Assembly (NCBI GenBank): GCA_017512425.1
Contig: JAFWGI010000012.1
Location: forward strand, 248,001 to 312,000
DNA length: 64,000 nucleotides
DNA from: Hyphomicrobium sp.
GTDB taxonomy: Bacteria > Pseudomonadota > Alphaproteobacteria > Rhizobiales > Hyphomicrobiaceae
Reading direction: 5' to 3'
In this document: positions 28,456-37,930 of the stretch, piece by piece
Position numbering within the stretch: position 1 is the stretch's first letter
Layout: each line of letters opens with the position of its first letter
Translations under genes and position numbers: made by a program
The notes under the pieces: generated by a model
Told to the model about the DNA's origin: nothing
Seen by the model: only the letters and a program-made list of their open reading frames with translations
Database searches by the model: none

Positions 28456-29217
28456 ATGACACGCATCAATCAAACGCTTGTGAGCATTACGGCGCTTTCT
28501 GCGCTGATGGTTATGTCATCGCAGAGCGCATCCGCTGCCGATCTAGGCGGCCGCTACGAGCCGGAACCGGTCCATAACTACGCGCCCGCACCCGATCCCT
28601 ATTGGAACTGGACCGGGCTCTATTTCGGCGGCAACGTCGGCTATGGCTTCGCCGATGTCGGCAGCAGCCTTGATCGCATAACGGCTCCTGTTGCGTCGCT
28701 TGGTTCGACTGGAGCACTGACGAGCGACGGCATGTTCGGTGGCGTGCAGCTTGGGTACAACTGGCAGCGCGAGCGGCTCGTGTTCGGTCTCGAAACCGAT
28801 TTCCAGTTTGCCGACATGCAAGACAGCGCATTTGGTTCCAATCCAGCGTTTGCCGGAGATGCGGCCGTCGATATCGATTCGTTCGGGACCGTCCGCGGCC
28901 GCGTCGGTTTGGCCGATGGCCGTACGCTCTACTATCTGACCGGCGGTCTCGCTTACGCCGACGTCGATTTCGCGCAGGTCGGTATCGGCTTAGGAAATGC
29001 GATCGCGGTCGGCGACAACAAGACCATGCTCGGTTACACCGTCGGCGGCGGCATCGAGCATGCGCTCTCGCAAAATCTGTCGCTCAAGCTTGAGTATCAA
29101 TATCTCGATTTTGGCGACGCGAAATTCTCCGGTACCGATCTTGGCGGCAACAGCTATGCCAGCAAGGTTGATGTCGATATGCATACCGTCCGCGCCGGCG
29201 TGAACTACAAATTCTGA
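28456..29217 (+). CDS. Outer membrane beta-barrel protein (OmpA-like / Omp25-Omp31 type)
   Basis: The 253-residue product has a signal peptide (to SASAAD), then WNWTGLYFGGNVGYGF, the motif that opens rhizobial Omp25/Omp31-type barrels, alternating amphipathic strands, and a C-terminal Phe (GVNYKF) as required for BAM insertion. The start 28456 is chosen over 28414 for its clean signal peptide and the aaggggttttca upstream. Role: structural surface protein or small pore. Confidence 0.9.
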   Translation: MTRINQTLVSITALSALMVMSSQSASAADLGGRYEPEPVHNYAPAPDPYWNWTGLYFGGNVGYGFADVGSSLDRITAPVASLGSTGALTSDGMFGGVQLGYNWQRERLVFGLETDFQFADMQDSAFGSNPAFAGDAAVDIDSFGTVRGRVGLADGRTLYYLTGGLAYADVDFAQVGIGLGNAIAVGDNKTMLGYTVGGGIEHALSQNLSLKLEYQYLDFGDAKFSGTDLGGNSYASKVDVDMHTVRAGVNYKF

Positions 29218-29399
29218 TGCGGCGGTTCGCAGGGCGTTTACGGACGGAATTAGTGGCGGGCGGCACGCTAAACGGCGGGAATTCGTGAATTTGCCGCGCA
29301 TGAACATCCCCGCCAGTTGCCTTGACAGGGTGCCGCCAAGCTCGTATCAGCTTGCCTTGTGACACGGGCGCCGTTGAGGCGCCCGTTACGTTCTGGTTT

Positions 29400-29476
29400 G
29401 CGGGAGTAGCTCAGTTGGTTAGAGCGCCGCCCTGTCACGGCGGAGGCCGCGGGTTCAAGTCCCGTCTCTCGCGCCA
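29400..29476 (+). tRNA. tRNA-Asp (GUC anticodon)
   Basis: The acceptor GCGGGAG pairs with CTCTCGC (one G-T), then G and encoded CCA. The anticodon stem CCGCC/GGCGG encloses CTGTCAC, anticodon GTC. The 275 bp that follow, up to nuoA, hold no gene. Confidence 0.97.
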
Positions 29477-29751
29477 GAAAGTTTTTCTCTCACGGTTGCT
29501 GATCCTCGCTTCGCTCGGGGAACCTCCGAGGGGCGGGCTTAGCACGCTGCCCGGTCGGGCTCTCGGACGTTTGGTGCGAAGTCTGCGGGCTGCTCACCCA
29601 CCACACACTACAAAGCTGTTCCGCGACCCTTCGTTAGGTTGCACGGCGTGTTGGGCTGCGTTAACACAAATTACGAGTCCGGCTGCGCTGTGTTAGCGGC
29701 CGCCGGGCTGTGCGCGTTGACTGCTCTATTTCCAACTGAGAGCCGCACAGA

Positions 29752-30117
29752 ATGACCGACCTTGTTCAACACTATCTGCCGATCCTGATTTTTCTCGGCG
29801 TGTCGCTGGCGATCGGCGCCGCGTTGCTGGCAGCACCGTTCCTGATCGCGGTGCGCAACCCCGATCCCGAAAAGGTCTCGGCCTACGAATGCGGCTTCAA
29901 CGCGTTCGATGACGCGCGCATGAAGTTCGACGTGCGCTTCTATCTCGTTTCGATCCTCTTCATCATCTTCGATCTCGAAATTGCATTCCTGTTCCCGTGG
30001 GCGGTCGCCTTCAAGGAGATCGGCGCCTTCGGCTTCTGGTCGATGATGCTGTTTCTCGGGGTGCTGACCATCGGCTTCATCTACGAATGGAAGAAGGGCG
30101 CGCTCGAATGGGAGTGA
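29752..30117 (+). CDS. nuoA: NADH-quinone oxidoreductase subunit A
   Basis: A 121-residue membrane subunit of complex I with three hydrophobic segments and the conserved loop [24 protein letters not shown], whose Cys and acidic residues lie near the quinone site. The nuoB start overlaps its 3' end by 10 bases. Confidence 0.97.
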   Translation: MTDLVQHYLPILIFLGVSLAIGAALLAAPFLIAVRNPDPEKVSAYECGFNAFDDARMKFDVRFYLVSILFIIFDLEIAFLFPWAVAFKEIGAFGFWSMMLFLGVLTIGFIYEWKKGALEWE

Positions 30118-30719
30118 CACGCACAGGCGGGCCGGGCCGCGATGATAACCTGCTGTTTGATCGCGTCTTCGATAAAGCGCGTGAAGGCGCGATGGGCGGC
30201 ACACCGTCGGGCATCATCAAGCCGGACGATTCGTTCTTCACGGGCGTCAACAACGAGCTCGCCGACAAAGGCTTCCTCGTTACGACCACCGATGATCTGA
30301 TCAACTGGGCGCGCACCGGCTCGCTCATGTGGATGACGTTCGGCCTCGCCTGCTGCGCGGTCGAGATGATGCAGGCGTCGATGCCGCGTTATGACCTTGA
30401 GCGCTTCGGCTTCGCACCGCGTGCCTCGCCCCGTCAGTCGGACGTGATGATCGTTGCCGGTACGCTGACGAACAAAATGGCGCCGGCGCTGCGCAAGGTC
30501 TATGACCAGATGCCCGAGCCGCGTTACGTGATCTCAATGGGATCGTGCGCCAATGGCGGCGGCTACTACCATTATTCGTATGCCGTCGTGCGCGGCTGCG
30601 ACCGGATCGTGCCGGTCGATATCTATGTACCGGGGTGCCCGCCAACGGCTGAAGCGCTGCTCTACGGCGTCCTGCTGCTGCAGCGGAAGATCCGCCGCAC
30701 GGGCACGATCGAGAGATAG
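30108..30719 (+). CDS. nuoB: NADH-quinone oxidoreductase subunit B
   Basis: The 203-residue subunit binds iron-sulfur cluster N2, the last in the electron chain to quinone. The ligands Cys82, Cys83, Cys147 and Cys177 are visible in [17 protein letters not shown] and [10 protein letters not shown]. The ATG at 30108 overlaps nuoA. After its stop comes a palindromic repeat rather than nuoC directly. Confidence 0.97.
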   Translation: MGVTRTGGPGRDDNLLFDRVFDKAREGAMGGTPSGIIKPDDSFFTGVNNELADKGFLVTTTDDLINWARTGSLMWMTFGLACCAVEMMQASMPRYDLERFGFAPRASPRQSDVMIVAGTLTNKMAPALRKVYDQMPEPRYVISMGSCANGGGYYHYSYAVVRGCDRIVPVDIYVPGCPPTAEALLYGVLLLQRKIRRTGTIER

Positions 30720-30721
30720 AA

Positions 30722-30836
30722 CTCTGCCTCTCCCCTTGGGGAGAGGCGGGCGCTGAAAGCGCCGGTGAGGGGGCTGTGCAGATCGCACCTTAACTGCCCC
30801 CTCACCCCGACCCTCTCCCCAAGGGGAGAGGGAGAC
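30722..30836. repeat. Intergenic inverted-repeat element of the ccctctcccc family, copy 2
   Basis: Left: cctctccccttggggagagg followed by a ggtgaggggg block. Right: the inverse, ccccctcaccccgaccctctcccc aaggggagaggg. It is the same design as the element between purC and purS and lies inside the nuo operon between nuoB and nuoC. Confidence 0.75.
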
Positions 30837-30890
30837 GCGACGAAATCATCTGCGCCATTTGAATTGGCACAGCCACATGAGCTACGGACA

Positions 30891-31478
30891 ATGACCGCAA
30901 TCGAACTCAATCCCAGCATCGCCGCGAAAGCCTTGAGTGCAGTCGCGTTCGGCGAGCAGACTCTGACCGTTGCGCGCGAAGATATCGTCGACGTTCTAAC
31001 GCACCTGCGCGACGATGCGTCGACGCAGTTCGCTGTGCTGATCGACATCTGCGGCGTCGACTATCCCGAGCGTGAGAAGCGCTTTGAAGTTGTCTACCAT
31101 TTGCTGTCGCCGCGCTTGAACAAGCGTATTCGCGTCAAGACATCGACGGACGACACGACACCGGTTGCGAGCGTCAATGATGTGTTCCCGGCAGCGAACT
31201 GGTACGAGCGCGAAGCTTACGACATGTACGGCATCCGTTTTTCGGGTCATCCCGATCTGCGCCGTCTGCTGACAGATTACGGCTTCCAGGGCTATCCGCT
31301 GCGCAAGGATTTCCCGCTGACCGGCTTCGTCGAAGTGCGCTACGACGATGACGCCAAGCGCGTAGTCTACGAGCCGGTCAAGCTCAATCAGGAATTTCGT
31401 AACTTCGATTTTGAGTCCCCGTGGGAAGGTCCAAACTACATTCTGCCGGGCGACGAAAAGGCGGGCGGTAAAGCGTGA
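30891..31478 (+). CDS. nuoC: NADH-quinone oxidoreductase subunit C
   Basis: A 195-residue 30-kDa-type subunit with [19 protein letters not shown], the signature [29 protein letters not shown] and [12 protein letters not shown]. The start at 30891 excludes a longer frame that would run into the repeat at 30722. It is part of the peripheral arm of complex I, next to NuoD. Confidence 0.97.
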   Translation: MTAIELNPSIAAKALSAVAFGEQTLTVAREDIVDVLTHLRDDASTQFAVLIDICGVDYPEREKRFEVVYHLLSPRLNKRIRVKTSTDDTTPVASVNDVFPAANWYEREAYDMYGIRFSGHPDLRRLLTDYGFQGYPLRKDFPLTGFVEVRYDDDAKRVVYEPVKLNQEFRNFDFESPWEGPNYILPGDEKAGGKA

Positions 31479-31807
31479 CTGCGCTGGCCGTGCCGGAGGC
31501 TTCGATGGAAGACACGTTCGGTAAAATCATTGGTGCGCTCGCGGTGCTTGCTGCCGTTGTCTTTGATTGGCCGCACGCGCTCGCTGGCGCCATCTACGGG
31601 TTTTTCGTGCGCCGCGCGACCTTCGGCTATCCACTGCTCGCGCTCGTCGCGGGTGTCGTCGTCATCGCCGGCCTCGGCGAACTGATCTATCCGCTGATCG
31701 GCCGGACGGCTGCTGCAATTTGGGGCTCGTTTACGCTCGGCATCATTTCGTCCGGTGCAACGGCGTACGGGCTCTTCCGCTACCTCTTTTCCATGTTCGA
31801 CAGTTGA
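31475..31807 (+). CDS. Uncharacterised membrane protein inside the nuo run (110 aa)
   Basis: The GTG start at 31475 overlaps the nuoC stop by 4 bases; an ATG at 31505 is the alternative. Three hydrophobic stretches are evident (about 18-32, 53-73, 80-105). I recognise no known nuo subunit: it does not match the sequences expected for nuoE, nuoK or nuoJ. Tight coupling suggests coexpression with complex I. Confidence 0.65.
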   Translation: MTALAVPEASMEDTFGKIIGALAVLAAVVFDWPHALAGAIYGFFVRRATFGYPLLALVAGVVVIAGLGELIYPLIGRTAAAIWGSFTLGIISSGATAYGLFRYLFSMFDS

Positions 31808-31822
31808 GTGCTGCCAAGACTC

Positions 31823-32272
31823 ATGAAAGCAACTCTTCAGCCAGGCGCGACCGCCGATCATGCATTCCGCATTCCAGCGGAAAAGACGGTGCCGTATCTC
31901 TACCCGGAAGCGCATGAATTTCAGTTGATGCCGACGGTGTTCGCGACGGGCTTCATGGTCGGCCTGATGGAATGGACGTGCCTGCACATCCTCGCGCCGC
32001 ATCTCGAAGAGGGCGAAGGATCGCTTGGTATTCATATCAACGTGTCACACATGGCGGCGACGGTGCCGGGCCAGACGGTTACGGTAACCGCAGAATGCAT
32101 CAAAGTTGAAGGCCGGCGCATTACGTTTCACGTCAGAGCGCACGACGGCATCGATGTGATTGGCGAAGGCGAGCACGTCCGCATGGTCGTCAATTGGGAA
32201 AAGTTCGAACAACGCGTCAATGACAAGGCGAAAGCCGCGCGCGTTGCAGGTGTTACGCGGAAGGCGGGATAG
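31823..32272 (+). CDS. Hotdog-fold thioesterase (FlK-like)
   Basis: A 149-residue single hotdog domain: [29 protein letters not shown] at the start, [22 protein letters not shown] with the helix that carries the acidic catalytic residue, and the strand-rich [25 protein letters not shown]. This layout matches the fluoroacetyl-CoA thioesterase-like family. The natural substrate is probably an acyl-CoA and cannot be named. It sits between nuoC and nuoD with 4-bp spacing to nuoD; a GTG at 31808 would add five residues. Confidence 0.85.
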   Translation: MKATLQPGATADHAFRIPAEKTVPYLYPEAHEFQLMPTVFATGFMVGLMEWTCLHILAPHLEEGEGSLGIHINVSHMAATVPGQTVTVTAECIKVEGRRITFHVRAHDGIDVIGEGEHVRMVVNWEKFEQRVNDKAKAARVAGVTRKAG

Positions 32273-32276
32273 CGGA

Positions 32277-33467
32277 ATGGCCGAGGCAGAAATCCGGAAC
32301 TTCAACATCAACTTCGGGCCGCAGCATCCGGCAGCGCACGGCGTGCTACGTCTCGTGCTGGAACTCGACGGCGAAGTCGTCGAGCGCGTCGATCCGCACG
32401 TCGGGCTTCTCCATCGCGGCACCGAGAAGCTGATCGAGCACAAAACGTACCTGCAGGCCATCGGCTACTTCGACCGCCTCGACTACGTCGCGCCGATGAA
32501 CCAGGAACACGCATTTTGCCTAGCTGCTGAAAAGCTGCTCGGCCTTGAGGTGCCGCGCCGCGCGCAACTCATCCGCGTGCTCTATTCCGAAATCGGTCGC
32601 ATCCTGTCGCATCTTTTGAACGTCACCACGCAGGCGATGGACGTCGGCGCGTTGACGCCGCCGCTCTGGGGCTTTGAAGAACGCGAAAAGCTGATGGTGT
32701 TTTACGAGCGTGCATCGGGATCGCGCATGCACGCCAAATATTTTCGCATTGGTGGCGTGCATCAGGACTTACCCGAGAAGCTCGTCGATGACATCGCGGC
32801 CTGGTGCGATCCGTTCCTGAAGGTCGTCGATGACATCGACAAACTGCTGACCGAGAACCGCATCTTCAAGCAGCGCAACGTCGACATTGGCGTTGTCTCT
32901 CTCGATGACGCGTTCGCCTGGGGCTTCTCCGGCGTCATGGTACGCGGTTCGGGCGCGGCGTGGGATTTGCGCAAATCGCAGCCCTACGAGTGTTACGATG
33001 AATTCGATTTCGATATTCCGATCGGCAAGAATGGCGACTGCTACGACCGCTATCTGCTGCGCATGCAGGAAATGCGCGAAAGCGTGAAGATCATGAAGGC
33101 CTGCTGCGCCAAGCTCAAAGAGCCGAGCGGCCGCGGCCTAGTTTCGTCAGACAACCAAAAAGTCGTGCCGCCGAAGCGCGGAGAAATGAAGCGCTCGATG
33201 GAAGCGTTGATCCATCATTTCAAGCTTTACACCGAAGGCTTCCATGTGCCGGCAGGCGAGGTCTACACGGCTGTCGAAGCTCCGAAAGGCGAGTTCGGCG
33301 TCTATCTCGTCGCCGACGGATCGAACAAGCCCTACCGCTGCAAAATCCGCGCGCCTGGTTTCCCGCACTTGGCGGCTATGGATTTCCTCAACCGCGGTCA
33401 TATGCTTGCCGACGTCTCGGCGATTATCGGTTCGCTCGACATCGTGTTCGGTGAAATCGATCGATGA
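32277..33467 (+). CDS. nuoD: NADH-quinone oxidoreductase subunit D
   Basis: The 396-residue 49-kDa-type subunit begins [29 protein letters not shown], followed by [17 protein letters not shown] and the C-terminal FGEIDR, all diagnostic. It forms the quinone pocket with NuoB. The stop overlaps the start of a small acidic gene; no nuoE follows. Confidence 0.98.
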   Translation: MAEAEIRNFNINFGPQHPAAHGVLRLVLELDGEVVERVDPHVGLLHRGTEKLIEHKTYLQAIGYFDRLDYVAPMNQEHAFCLAAEKLLGLEVPRRAQLIRVLYSEIGRILSHLLNVTTQAMDVGALTPPLWGFEEREKLMVFYERASGSRMHAKYFRIGGVHQDLPEKLVDDIAAWCDPFLKVVDDIDKLLTENRIFKQRNVDIGVVSLDDAFAWGFSGVMVRGSGAAWDLRKSQPYECYDEFDFDIPIGKNGDCYDRYLLRMQEMRESVKIMKACCAKLKEPSGRGLVSSDNQKVVPPKRGEMKRSMEALIHHFKLYTEGFHVPAGEVYTAVEAPKGEFGVYLVADGSNKPYRCKIRAPGFPHLAAMDFLNRGHMLADVSAIIGSLDIVFGEIDR

Positions 33468-33769
33468 GCGATGATTTGATTGAATGCGAAGGCCACGGGC
33501 AGCAGCGTCCGGCGTTCGTCTGCCAGCATCTGGCGGAAACGCAGCCCGATGACGAGCCAATTGGCTTCCATTGGAACTGCGAGGGTGGCGACCTGCTTGC
33601 CAATTGCGACGATTGCGAAGCTGAGGCCAGCGACGACGGCTTCTTGCCGGACGACTATTTCGAAGAAAACTTTGTCGTCATCTGCCGCATGTGCTTCGTC
33701 GAAATGGCCGCCGTCAATGACGTGAGCCTGCAAGAGATCGAGCAAGCCGAAAAAGCTGCGGCGTCATAG
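33464..33769 (+). CDS. Small acidic cysteine protein coupled to nuoD (101 aa)
   Basis: The ATG overlaps the nuoD stop (ATGA). The product is strongly acidic and carries seven Cys, including CDDCEAE and CRMCF pairs, plus N-terminal CEGHGQQ and CQHLAE with His; this resembles a small zinc-binding or metal-handling protein. I recognise no family. Given the position it might help complex I cluster assembly, but that is inference. Confidence 0.7.
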   Translation: MSDDLIECEGHGQQRPAFVCQHLAETQPDDEPIGFHWNCEGGDLLANCDDCEAEASDDGFLPDDYFEENFVVICRMCFVEMAAVNDVSLQEIEQAEKAAAS

Positions 33770-33920
33770 CAGCAATGGCGATGCGCCTTCGGGCAGTGTG
33801 CGTCCAGCAACCAGCCCGTGCCGTACGGTGCGACTATCGTCTGTTGATCGAGCCAAGCTGCAACTGCAACCAGGCGCCGAATCGGGTTAGCTGGCGCAGC
33901 GATCGAGGGGGCGTATTCGA

Positions 33921-35771
33921 ATGGGTGCCGTGCGCAAAGCGAAAACAGACGTCGGAGCAGAAGCGGCCGTCTACATGGGCGTCGCGCAATCGGTGCGCGG
34001 CTTTCGTTGGCAGGAGCGGCTCGATGGGCCGCTGGCGCATGCCCGCGCGACGGCGATCAGTCAACATCACGGTCTCTCCGATCTCATGGGCCGTGTGCTT
34101 GCGGCGCGCGGCGTCGCGCTCGACGACGTCGCCGTGTTTCTCGATCCGACGCTCAAATCGCTGATGCCCGATCCGAGTAACCTGCAGGGCATGGACCGTT
34201 GCGCGGTTCGGCTAGCAGATGCGATCGCGGCGCGCGCGCCGGTTGCAATTTTCGGCGACTACGATGTCGATGGCGCCTGCTCGTCGGCATTGCTGGCGCG
34301 CTTCCTTGATCATCATGGCACGCCAGCCCGCATCTATATTCCCGACCGCATCTTCGAAGGTTATGGGCCGAACGCCGCCGCCATCGAAACACTCGTCAAA
34401 GAAGGCGCGAAGCTGATCGTGACGGTCGACTGCGGCACGACGAGCTTCGAACCGCTGGCGGCTGCCAAGCGTCTCAGGACGGACGTGCTCGTTCTCGATC
34501 ACCATCAGGCGGACGCAACGCTTCCCGAGGTCCACGCAGTCGTCAATCCGAACCGGCAGGACGATATTTCCGGGCAAGGGAATTTGTGCGCCGCCGGCGT
34601 CGTCTTCCTCGTGCTCGTCGCCGTGGCGAGGGAATTGCGCAAGCGCGGTTTCTACGGCGATATCGCGGCGCCTGATCTGCTGTCGCTGCTCGATCTCGTC
34701 GCACTGGCGACGGTTGCCGATGTCGTGCCGCTGACCGGGCTCAATCGCGCCTACGTCAAAAAGGGCCTCGCCATCATGCATGCGCGCGGCAACGCGGGGT
34801 TGACCGCGCTGGGCGATGTTGCCGGCCTGACGCAGGCGCCGACGCCGTATCATCTGGGTTTCATTCTCGGGCCGCGCATCAATGCTGGTGGACGCATCGG
34901 AGACGCGGCGCTCGGCGCGAAGCTGCTGTCGACGAATGATCCGATAGAAGCCGCGCAGATCGCGGCCGTGCTCGACCGGCTGAACAAAGAGCGCAAGACC
35001 GTTGAGACCGCTGCGCTCGAAGAGGCGATGGCGATTGCCGATCAGCAGATCGAAGCAGACCCGGGCCGCGCCATCGTCATCGTCGGCTCGGAGAGTTGGC
35101 ACAAGGGCATCGTCGGCCTCGTTGCGAGCCGCCTCGTCGAGCGCTTCCGCCGCCCCGCGTGCGTCATCGCCTGGGACAGAAGCGGTGATGGTACGGCAGG
35201 CGAGGGCACGGCGTCGCTGCGCTCGGTCGCCGGCGTCGATCTTGGCGCGGCCGTGCGCGCGGCAGTGGCGGAAGGTCTGCTCGTCAAAGGTGGCGGGCAC
35301 GCGATGGCCGCAGGGTTGACCTTGAAGCGCGAGAACCTCGCCGCCGTCGACAAATTCCTGTCGCGCGAAATGGCAGAAGCAGCGTCTGGCGCGCGTGCCG
35401 CCGCGGCGCTTGAAATCGACGCGGCGATGACGGCATCCGGCGCGACTGTTGAGGCCGTCAATCTACTCGACGCGGCGGGCCCCTACGGCCAGGGCAACGT
35501 GCAACCGCGGTTCGTTTTTCCGGCGCATCGCATCAAGTTCGCGAAAATCGTCGGCGACGCGCATATCCGCGTGATGCTCGAAAGCGGCGATGGTGGGCGG
35601 ATCGATGCCATCGCGTTCCGCGCAGCCGGACAGCCGCTCGGCGACGCGCTAATGGCCGCCGGTGGTATGCCGCTCCACGTCGCCGGACACCTGCGCCGCG
35701 ATACCTGGGGCGGTCGCGAAAAGATCGAGCTGCAAATCGACGACGTGGCCGATCCGCGCAAGCTCGCTTAG
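33921..35771 (+). CDS. recJ: Single-stranded-DNA-specific exonuclease RecJ
   Basis: A 616-residue DHH/DHHA1 protein. Motif DYDVDG lies at about residues 113-118 and the DHH motif in LDHHQAD near 193; the DHHA1 part has GGGHAMAAG. RecJ degrades single-stranded DNA 5'-3' in repair and recombination. The start at 33921 is uncertain; an ATG 54 bases on (MGVAQSVRGFRW) would give a length closer to the family norm. Confidence 0.95.
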   Translation: MGAVRKAKTDVGAEAAVYMGVAQSVRGFRWQERLDGPLAHARATAISQHHGLSDLMGRVLAARGVALDDVAVFLDPTLKSLMPDPSNLQGMDRCAVRLADAIAARAPVAIFGDYDVDGACSSALLARFLDHHGTPARIYIPDRIFEGYGPNAAAIETLVKEGAKLIVTVDCGTTSFEPLAAAKRLRTDVLVLDHHQADATLPEVHAVVNPNRQDDISGQGNLCAAGVVFLVLVAVARELRKRGFYGDIAAPDLLSLLDLVALATVADVVPLTGLNRAYVKKGLAIMHARGNAGLTALGDVAGLTQAPTPYHLGFILGPRINAGGRIGDAALGAKLLSTNDPIEAAQIAAVLDRLNKERKTVETAALEEAMAIADQQIEADPGRAIVIVGSESWHKGIVGLVASRLVERFRRPACVIAWDRSGDGTAGEGTASLRSVAGVDLGAAVRAAVAEGLLVKGGGHAMAAGLTLKRENLAAVDKFLSREMAEAASGARAAAALEIDAAMTASGATVEAVNLLDAAGPYGQGNVQPRFVFPAHRIKFAKIVGDAHIRVMLESGDGGRIDAIAFRAAGQPLGDALMAAGGMPLHVAGHLRRDTWGGREKIELQIDDVADPRKLA

Positions 35772-35894
35772 CGCCCAATCGGCGGGAATCGGGCGGCTTT
35801 GTGGCCCATACTGTCGCAGGAAAAGGGTGGTACGCGCGGCTTGCCAAGCCGCCCCAAAGCTGACTATACGATGCCTGCGCCTTCGAGCGCGGCT

Positions 35895-35969
35895 GCTCCC
35901 TTCGTCTATCGGTTAGGACGCGAGATTTTCATTCTTGAAAGAGGGGTTCGATTCCCCTAGGGAGCGCCA
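35895..35969 (+). tRNA. tRNA-Glu (UUC anticodon)
   Basis: The acceptor GCTCCCT pairs with AGGGAGC, then G and encoded CCA. The anticodon stem CGAGA/TCTTG encloses TTTTCAT, anticodon TTC. T arm GGGGTTCGATTCCCC is perfect. Confidence 0.96.
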
Positions 35970-36114
35970 TTTTCAGCACCCGCCTGCGCGCGCCTTCTGC
36001 CCCCCAAGCCCACATCGATCGCCGCAGATACAAGTCTTGCTCCGCAATCGAGGGGCAATCCGATCATCCTCAAGCGCCGTTTACGTCTCAGGTGAGAGTG
36101 ACCTGGGGGTTGCG

Positions 36115-36930
36115 ATGCCGAAATGGCATGCGGCACGAACATTGGCCGCGACAGCAGCGCTAACGTCGGCAGTTCAAATGCTTTCGCCGTCGCCAGTCGG
36201 CGCCGCCGATTTTACGGCGCGCCAAGTGACGGAGGCCTTTTACAAGGCGCAGCCGGGTGCGCCGCCCGACTTCGCCGGGCGCGACTTGAGTTTCCTCGAT
36301 CTTGCGGGTCTGGATTTTAAAGGCGCCGCTCTGAACGGTGCCAATCTGTTCGGCGCCGATCTCAGCAAAGCCAATCTCAAGGGCAGCAATCTGGCGCGCG
36401 TCATGCTCGACCGCGCCGCAATTCTGTCGGCTGACTTCTCAGGTGCAAATTTGGAAGGCGCGTCGATGCTGCGACCGAGCGTCCACGTCGCGCTGGATCG
36501 CAATCCGCGCGATGCGCCGCGGTTCGCGGGCGCTAATTTGCGCGGCATTCGCATAACGGCAATGATGGACGGTGTCGACTTTCGCGGTGCCGATATGACG
36601 GACGCCAACCTCGGCCCCTACGATCTGCGCGCAGATATGTCGAGCATGCCGGGGTCGATCCTACGCGGCAGCGATTTTTCCGGCGCGATCCTACGGCGCG
36701 CAGATCTGATGTGGGCGAAGTTGCGGTTCTCGAAATTCGTCGGGGCCGATCTGCGCGATGTGAATTTCGTCGGCGCGGACCTTTCGATGTGTGATTTCTC
36801 AGGCGCGGATTTTACGGGTGCGAATTTGCTCGGCGCCGATCTCGATGGTGCGATACTGTCCGGGGCGCGCGGTCTCGACAGCATCAACGGCCGTGACGGC
36901 GTCTTGAATTTCGACCGCGCCCGGCGCTGA
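36115..36930 (+). CDS. Secreted pentapeptide-repeat protein 1 (271 aa)
   Basis: The ATG at 36115 follows gggggttgcg. A signal peptide (to VGAADF) leads into a domain shared with the next gene (FTARQVTEAFYKAQPG), then many A(D/N)LxG pentapeptides (GANLFGADLSKANLKGSNL at about 75-95), predicted to form a right-handed quadrilateral beta-helix. The C-terminus GLDSINGRDGVLNFDRARR matches the ends of the two related proteins nearby. Function is unknown; secreted pentapeptide helices usually mediate protein contacts. An upstream extension of the frame would overlap tRNA-Glu and is rejected. Confidence 0.85.
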   Translation: MPKWHAARTLAATAALTSAVQMLSPSPVGAADFTARQVTEAFYKAQPGAPPDFAGRDLSFLDLAGLDFKGAALNGANLFGADLSKANLKGSNLARVMLDRAAILSADFSGANLEGASMLRPSVHVALDRNPRDAPRFAGANLRGIRITAMMDGVDFRGADMTDANLGPYDLRADMSSMPGSILRGSDFSGAILRRADLMWAKLRFSKFVGADLRDVNFVGADLSMCDFSGADFTGANLLGADLDGAILSGARGLDSINGRDGVLNFDRARR

Positions 36931-37111
36931 TGCCTGCCACGGCGGAAAAAGCTTCGTGATTGCTGCAGTGCAATCGAGATTTGCCCCGTCAATATCGAGA
37001 CGATCCTCGCCAAGACGCATATGCCGCCGCCGCAGCGCCAGCTATGCCTTGTGATGGGCGCAGTGATCGGCGATCATGACGTTCGACCATCGGCATTAAC
37101 GGATTGCACCT

Positions 37112-37930
37112 GTGCTTGGAAAATACTGGCCTTTGACGTCGACGCAGCGCGGCGCGATTGCGGCTATTACGATTTTGTCGTTCGCCGCGCCGCTCGCCGC
37201 CGCAGAACTTACGGCGCGCGATATCACGCTGCAGTTCCATAAGGCGGAGCCGAGCACGCGGGTGAATTTCTCAGGCAAAAACCTCGCGAACCTCGATCTC
37301 GCCGGCCTTGATTTCAAATCCGCGATACTTGCGAAGGCCAACCTGTATGGTGCCGATCTGTCGTCGGCGAACCTCAAGGGCACCGATCTGTCCGGCGCCA
37401 AGCTTGACCGCGCGATCGTCTCGCGCGCGGATTTTTCAGGTGCCAACATGCAGGGTGCGTCGGTTCTGCGTCCAAGTATCTATACGTCGCTCGACTATAA
37501 TCCGGCTGAGACGCCGAAATTTGTGAATGCCAATCTGAAAGGCGCAACGCTGATCGCGCGGCTGGATGGCGCCGATTTCAGCGGCGCAAATCTTGAAGGC
37601 GCGACCATCGGGCCGGTGAATGCGGCCGATGATACTTTAGTAACGCGCTCATCGCGTATGATCGCACCGAATTTCACGGGCGCCAATCTGTCGGCCGCCA
37701 CCTTCCGGTTTGTCGATTTCGCTTATGGCCGTTTCGCTGGAGCCAATCTTGCCGGCGCTTCGCTCATGGGTGCCAATCTCGAAAAAGCGGATTTGTCGAA
37801 CGCCGATCTGACCGGCGCGGACTTATCGGGTAGCAATCTAGACGGCGCCAGACTCATCGGCGTAAAGGGCTTCGATACGGTCAAAGGGCTCGCGAGTGTG
37901 CGTAATCTTGACAAGGCCATTCGCGAGTGA
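37112..37930 (+). CDS. Secreted pentapeptide-repeat protein 2 (272 aa)
   Basis: Paralogue of the gene at 36115: after the signal peptide (ending LAAAEL) it has LTARDITLQFHKAEPS, the LDLAGLDFK core and pentapeptides throughout (KANLYGADLSSANLKGTDL). The matching mid-section LRPSIYTSLDYNPAETPKF parallels LRPSVHVALDRNPRDAPRF in the first copy. The start is GTG 37112, the only one giving a full signal peptide. The stop overlaps the VWA gene start (GTGA). Confidence 0.85.
   Translation: MLGKYWPLTSTQRGAIAAITILSFAAPLAAAELTARDITLQFHKAEPSTRVNFSGKNLANLDLAGLDFKSAILAKANLYGADLSSANLKGTDLSGAKLDRAIVSRADFSGANMQGASVLRPSIYTSLDYNPAETPKFVNANLKGATLIARLDGADFSGANLEGATIGPVNAADDTLVTRSSRMIAPNFTGANLSAATFRFVDFAYGRFAGANLAGASLMGANLEKADLSNADLTGADLSGSNLDGARLIGVKGFDTVKGLASVRNLDKAIRE

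Noticed and set aside
29477..29751. Possible small RNA or gene after tRNA-Asp
   Set aside because: Several short hairpins can be drawn, but there is no terminator or conserved RNA signature that I recognise.
31475..31807. Assignment of the 110-residue membrane protein as nuoK or nuoJ
   Set aside because: Length and segment count are loosely similar to NuoK, but the conserved Glu residues in membrane helices and family sequence are not seen, and nuoK would be expected next to nuoJ and nuoL.
35935..36114. Upstream extension of the first pentapeptide gene
   Set aside because: It would overlap tRNA-Glu and lacks a signal peptide at its start; the ATG at 36115 has both a ribosome binding site and a signal peptide.
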